A DNA stretch of 64,000 nucleotides from Halichoerus grypus (taxonomy: Eukaryota; Chordata; Mammalia; Carnivora; Phocidae), in NCBI RefSeq assembly GCF_964656455.1, contig NC_135715.1, positions 161,664,437 through 161,728,436 on the forward strand. The letters run 5' to 3'. The notes beneath the pieces were generated by a model. The model worked only from the letters and a program-made list of their open reading frames with translations. It did not search any database and was not told the DNA's origin. Within the stretch, counting starts at the first letter, position 1. Each line of letters opens with the position of its first letter. Of the stretch, positions 62,670-64,000 are shown piece by piece. The position numbers were made by a program, and so were the translations under genes.

Positions 62670-63180
62670 AAACAGCGTGGTGACAACATTCTTGTGTATA
62701 TGTTTTGGTCAACAAATGGATGCATTTCTCTTGGTTATGCACTTAGGAGTGGAAATGCTTGGTCTTGTGTGTTATATGTATGGATGTTCAGTTTTAGTAG
62801 AAATTACTAAACAGTTTTCCAAGTGGTGATGTGACTCTGCACACCCACGAGCAGTGTCCACAAACTTGTCATCACGTGGGGTTTTCTATTTTTCATTTAA
62901 GCCATTTTGGTAGGTGGATAATGGAACTGCATATTGTTTGTTTGGTTTTTTTTTAAGATTTTATTTAGTCATTTGACAGAGACACAGCGAGAGAGGAACA
63001 CAAACAGGGGGAGGAGTGGGAGAGGGAGAAGCAGGCTTCCCGGTGAGCAGGAAGCCCGATGCGGGGCTCGATCCCAGGACCCTGGGATCATGACCTGAGC
63101 TGAAGGCAGACGCTTAACGACTGAGTCACCCAGGCGCCCCCTGCATATTGGTTTTAAATTGCATATCCTTAATGATTAAT
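62670..63180 (-). mobile_element. Old antisense L1 fragment split by a SINE
   Basis: Text such as GAAATTACTAAACAGTTTTC near 62800 and CCATTTTGGTAGGTGGATAA near 62903 is the antisense L1 ORF2 and 3' junction region. A Can-SINE enters at 62946. Confidence 0.6.
62946..63140 (-). mobile_element. Can-SINE in an old L1 fragment
   Basis: Antisense copy. CTGCATATTG is repeated on both sides. Confidence 0.92.
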
Positions 63181-64000
63181 GAAGTGGGGTAATGAATTTG
63201 GGGGGTAATGAATTTTAAAGCTGTTACGAATTTCAATTTTTATTACATTGAAGCCTCAACGATCATAGGCAAATAGCAGCTTTCCCAATACTTCTATTTC
63301 CCAACACTTCTTTCCCAATGTTCACTTATGAAATTTATTTTATAGTCTCTATTTTAACTGATTAAACACAACTTTAGTTTTAGTGGGTTTTAGAAAAGAA
63401 AATTATAAATAGGCTGAATCCCAAAGGGACGGCTGTATTCTGAATTGGCTAGTGTGAATCTGTCATTTGCTTGGAGTTGATGGATTTTCCAATTGATTTA
63501 TCCCAAAGTACCGGAAGGAATAGAATTCCAAGAGTCTACAATGATACATAGCAACAAATAAATAAAAAAATGAGGGACAAGAGAAAGCTGTTCCATACAG
63601 TTAGAATGTCAACTAATAAATGTAGAAAGAATGAGGAAAGAGAAAACCACCATTTGGCAACAACCAGAGTAATAAGTATTTCATGCAAAGAATTATCAAT
63701 GAATGCTAAATTAGTGGGTGAAACTTTGACAGAAACAAGCCATTTACGCAGTTTCAAAATATTTTCCCACAAGATATTACAAAGGGAAAAATATAATTTT
63801 ATAGTGCAGTCACCCGGGAGACACCATCTTAACCAACAGATCAAAGTTAACATCACAAGCAATGGGACAATTCAGACATCATGTGCCTCCTGATATTAAG
63901 AAGGCACAACATCACTCCTGTCAATGCTATTCCTGCCAAAATCCCTAACCTGAATCTAATTATGAAAAAACATCAGATAAACCCAACTTGAGGAATATTC
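63181..64000. other. ICA1L intron, unassigned
   Basis: Overlapping frames on both strands (63536-63893) lack similarity and splice borders. No exon recognised to the window end. Confidence 0.45.

Noticed and set aside
57682..64000. Further ICA1L coding exons on the - strand
   Set aside because: I looked for ICA1L-like segments upstream of the last exon and found none with splice borders. They probably lie beyond the window.

Overview
This is a 64 kb window of mammalian nuclear DNA. It carries no bacterial, plasmid or viral gene set. About thirty tRNA-derived Can-SINEs show that it comes from a carnivore. Their head sequence (GCCTGGGTGGCTCAGTCGTT and near variants) and their CT-rich body and AATAAA tail resemble the arctoid caniform type (bear, seal, mustelid) more than the dog or cat subfamilies. 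That narrower placement is from memory of SINE subfamilies and is an inference.

There are two protein-coding genes, arranged tail to tail. FAM117B runs on the + strand. Seven coding exons (3929-4080, 12757-12849, 16708-16821, 27539-27682, 28968-29193, 31296-31416, 36921-37239) have clean GT-AG borders and one continuous frame of about 389 codons ending in TAG at 37237-37239. The first, upstream coding exon lies outside the window. A long 3'UTR probably ends near 40865, after AATAAA at 40844-40849. ICA1L runs on the - strand. Only its last coding exon (57240-57355) is recognised, with its 3'UTR extending toward lower coordinates. FAM117B followed by inverted ICA1L is also the human 2q33 order.

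Layout: 1-3928 is FAM117B intron sequence. 3929-37239 holds exons and introns loaded with SINE, L1, L2, MIR and MER5 copies. 37240-40865 is the probable 3'UTR. 40866-57239 is the intergenic stretch plus the ICA1L 3'UTR. It contains a decayed Tigger2-like DNA transposon (43140-46457) and a large antisense L1 (about 46985-53160) that was itself hit by a younger L1 with a visible target-site duplication. 57356-64000 is ICA1L intron sequence with a sense-strand L1 (58913-62192).

I found no undescribed multi-gene system. The best leads are an ETGE motif in FAM117B that matches the KEAP1-binding signature, inverted Can-SINE pairs beside an exon, a 45-nt exon-like unit at 53926-53970, unusual CpG retention in the Tigger remnant, and microsatellites at the same internal site of three L1 copies.
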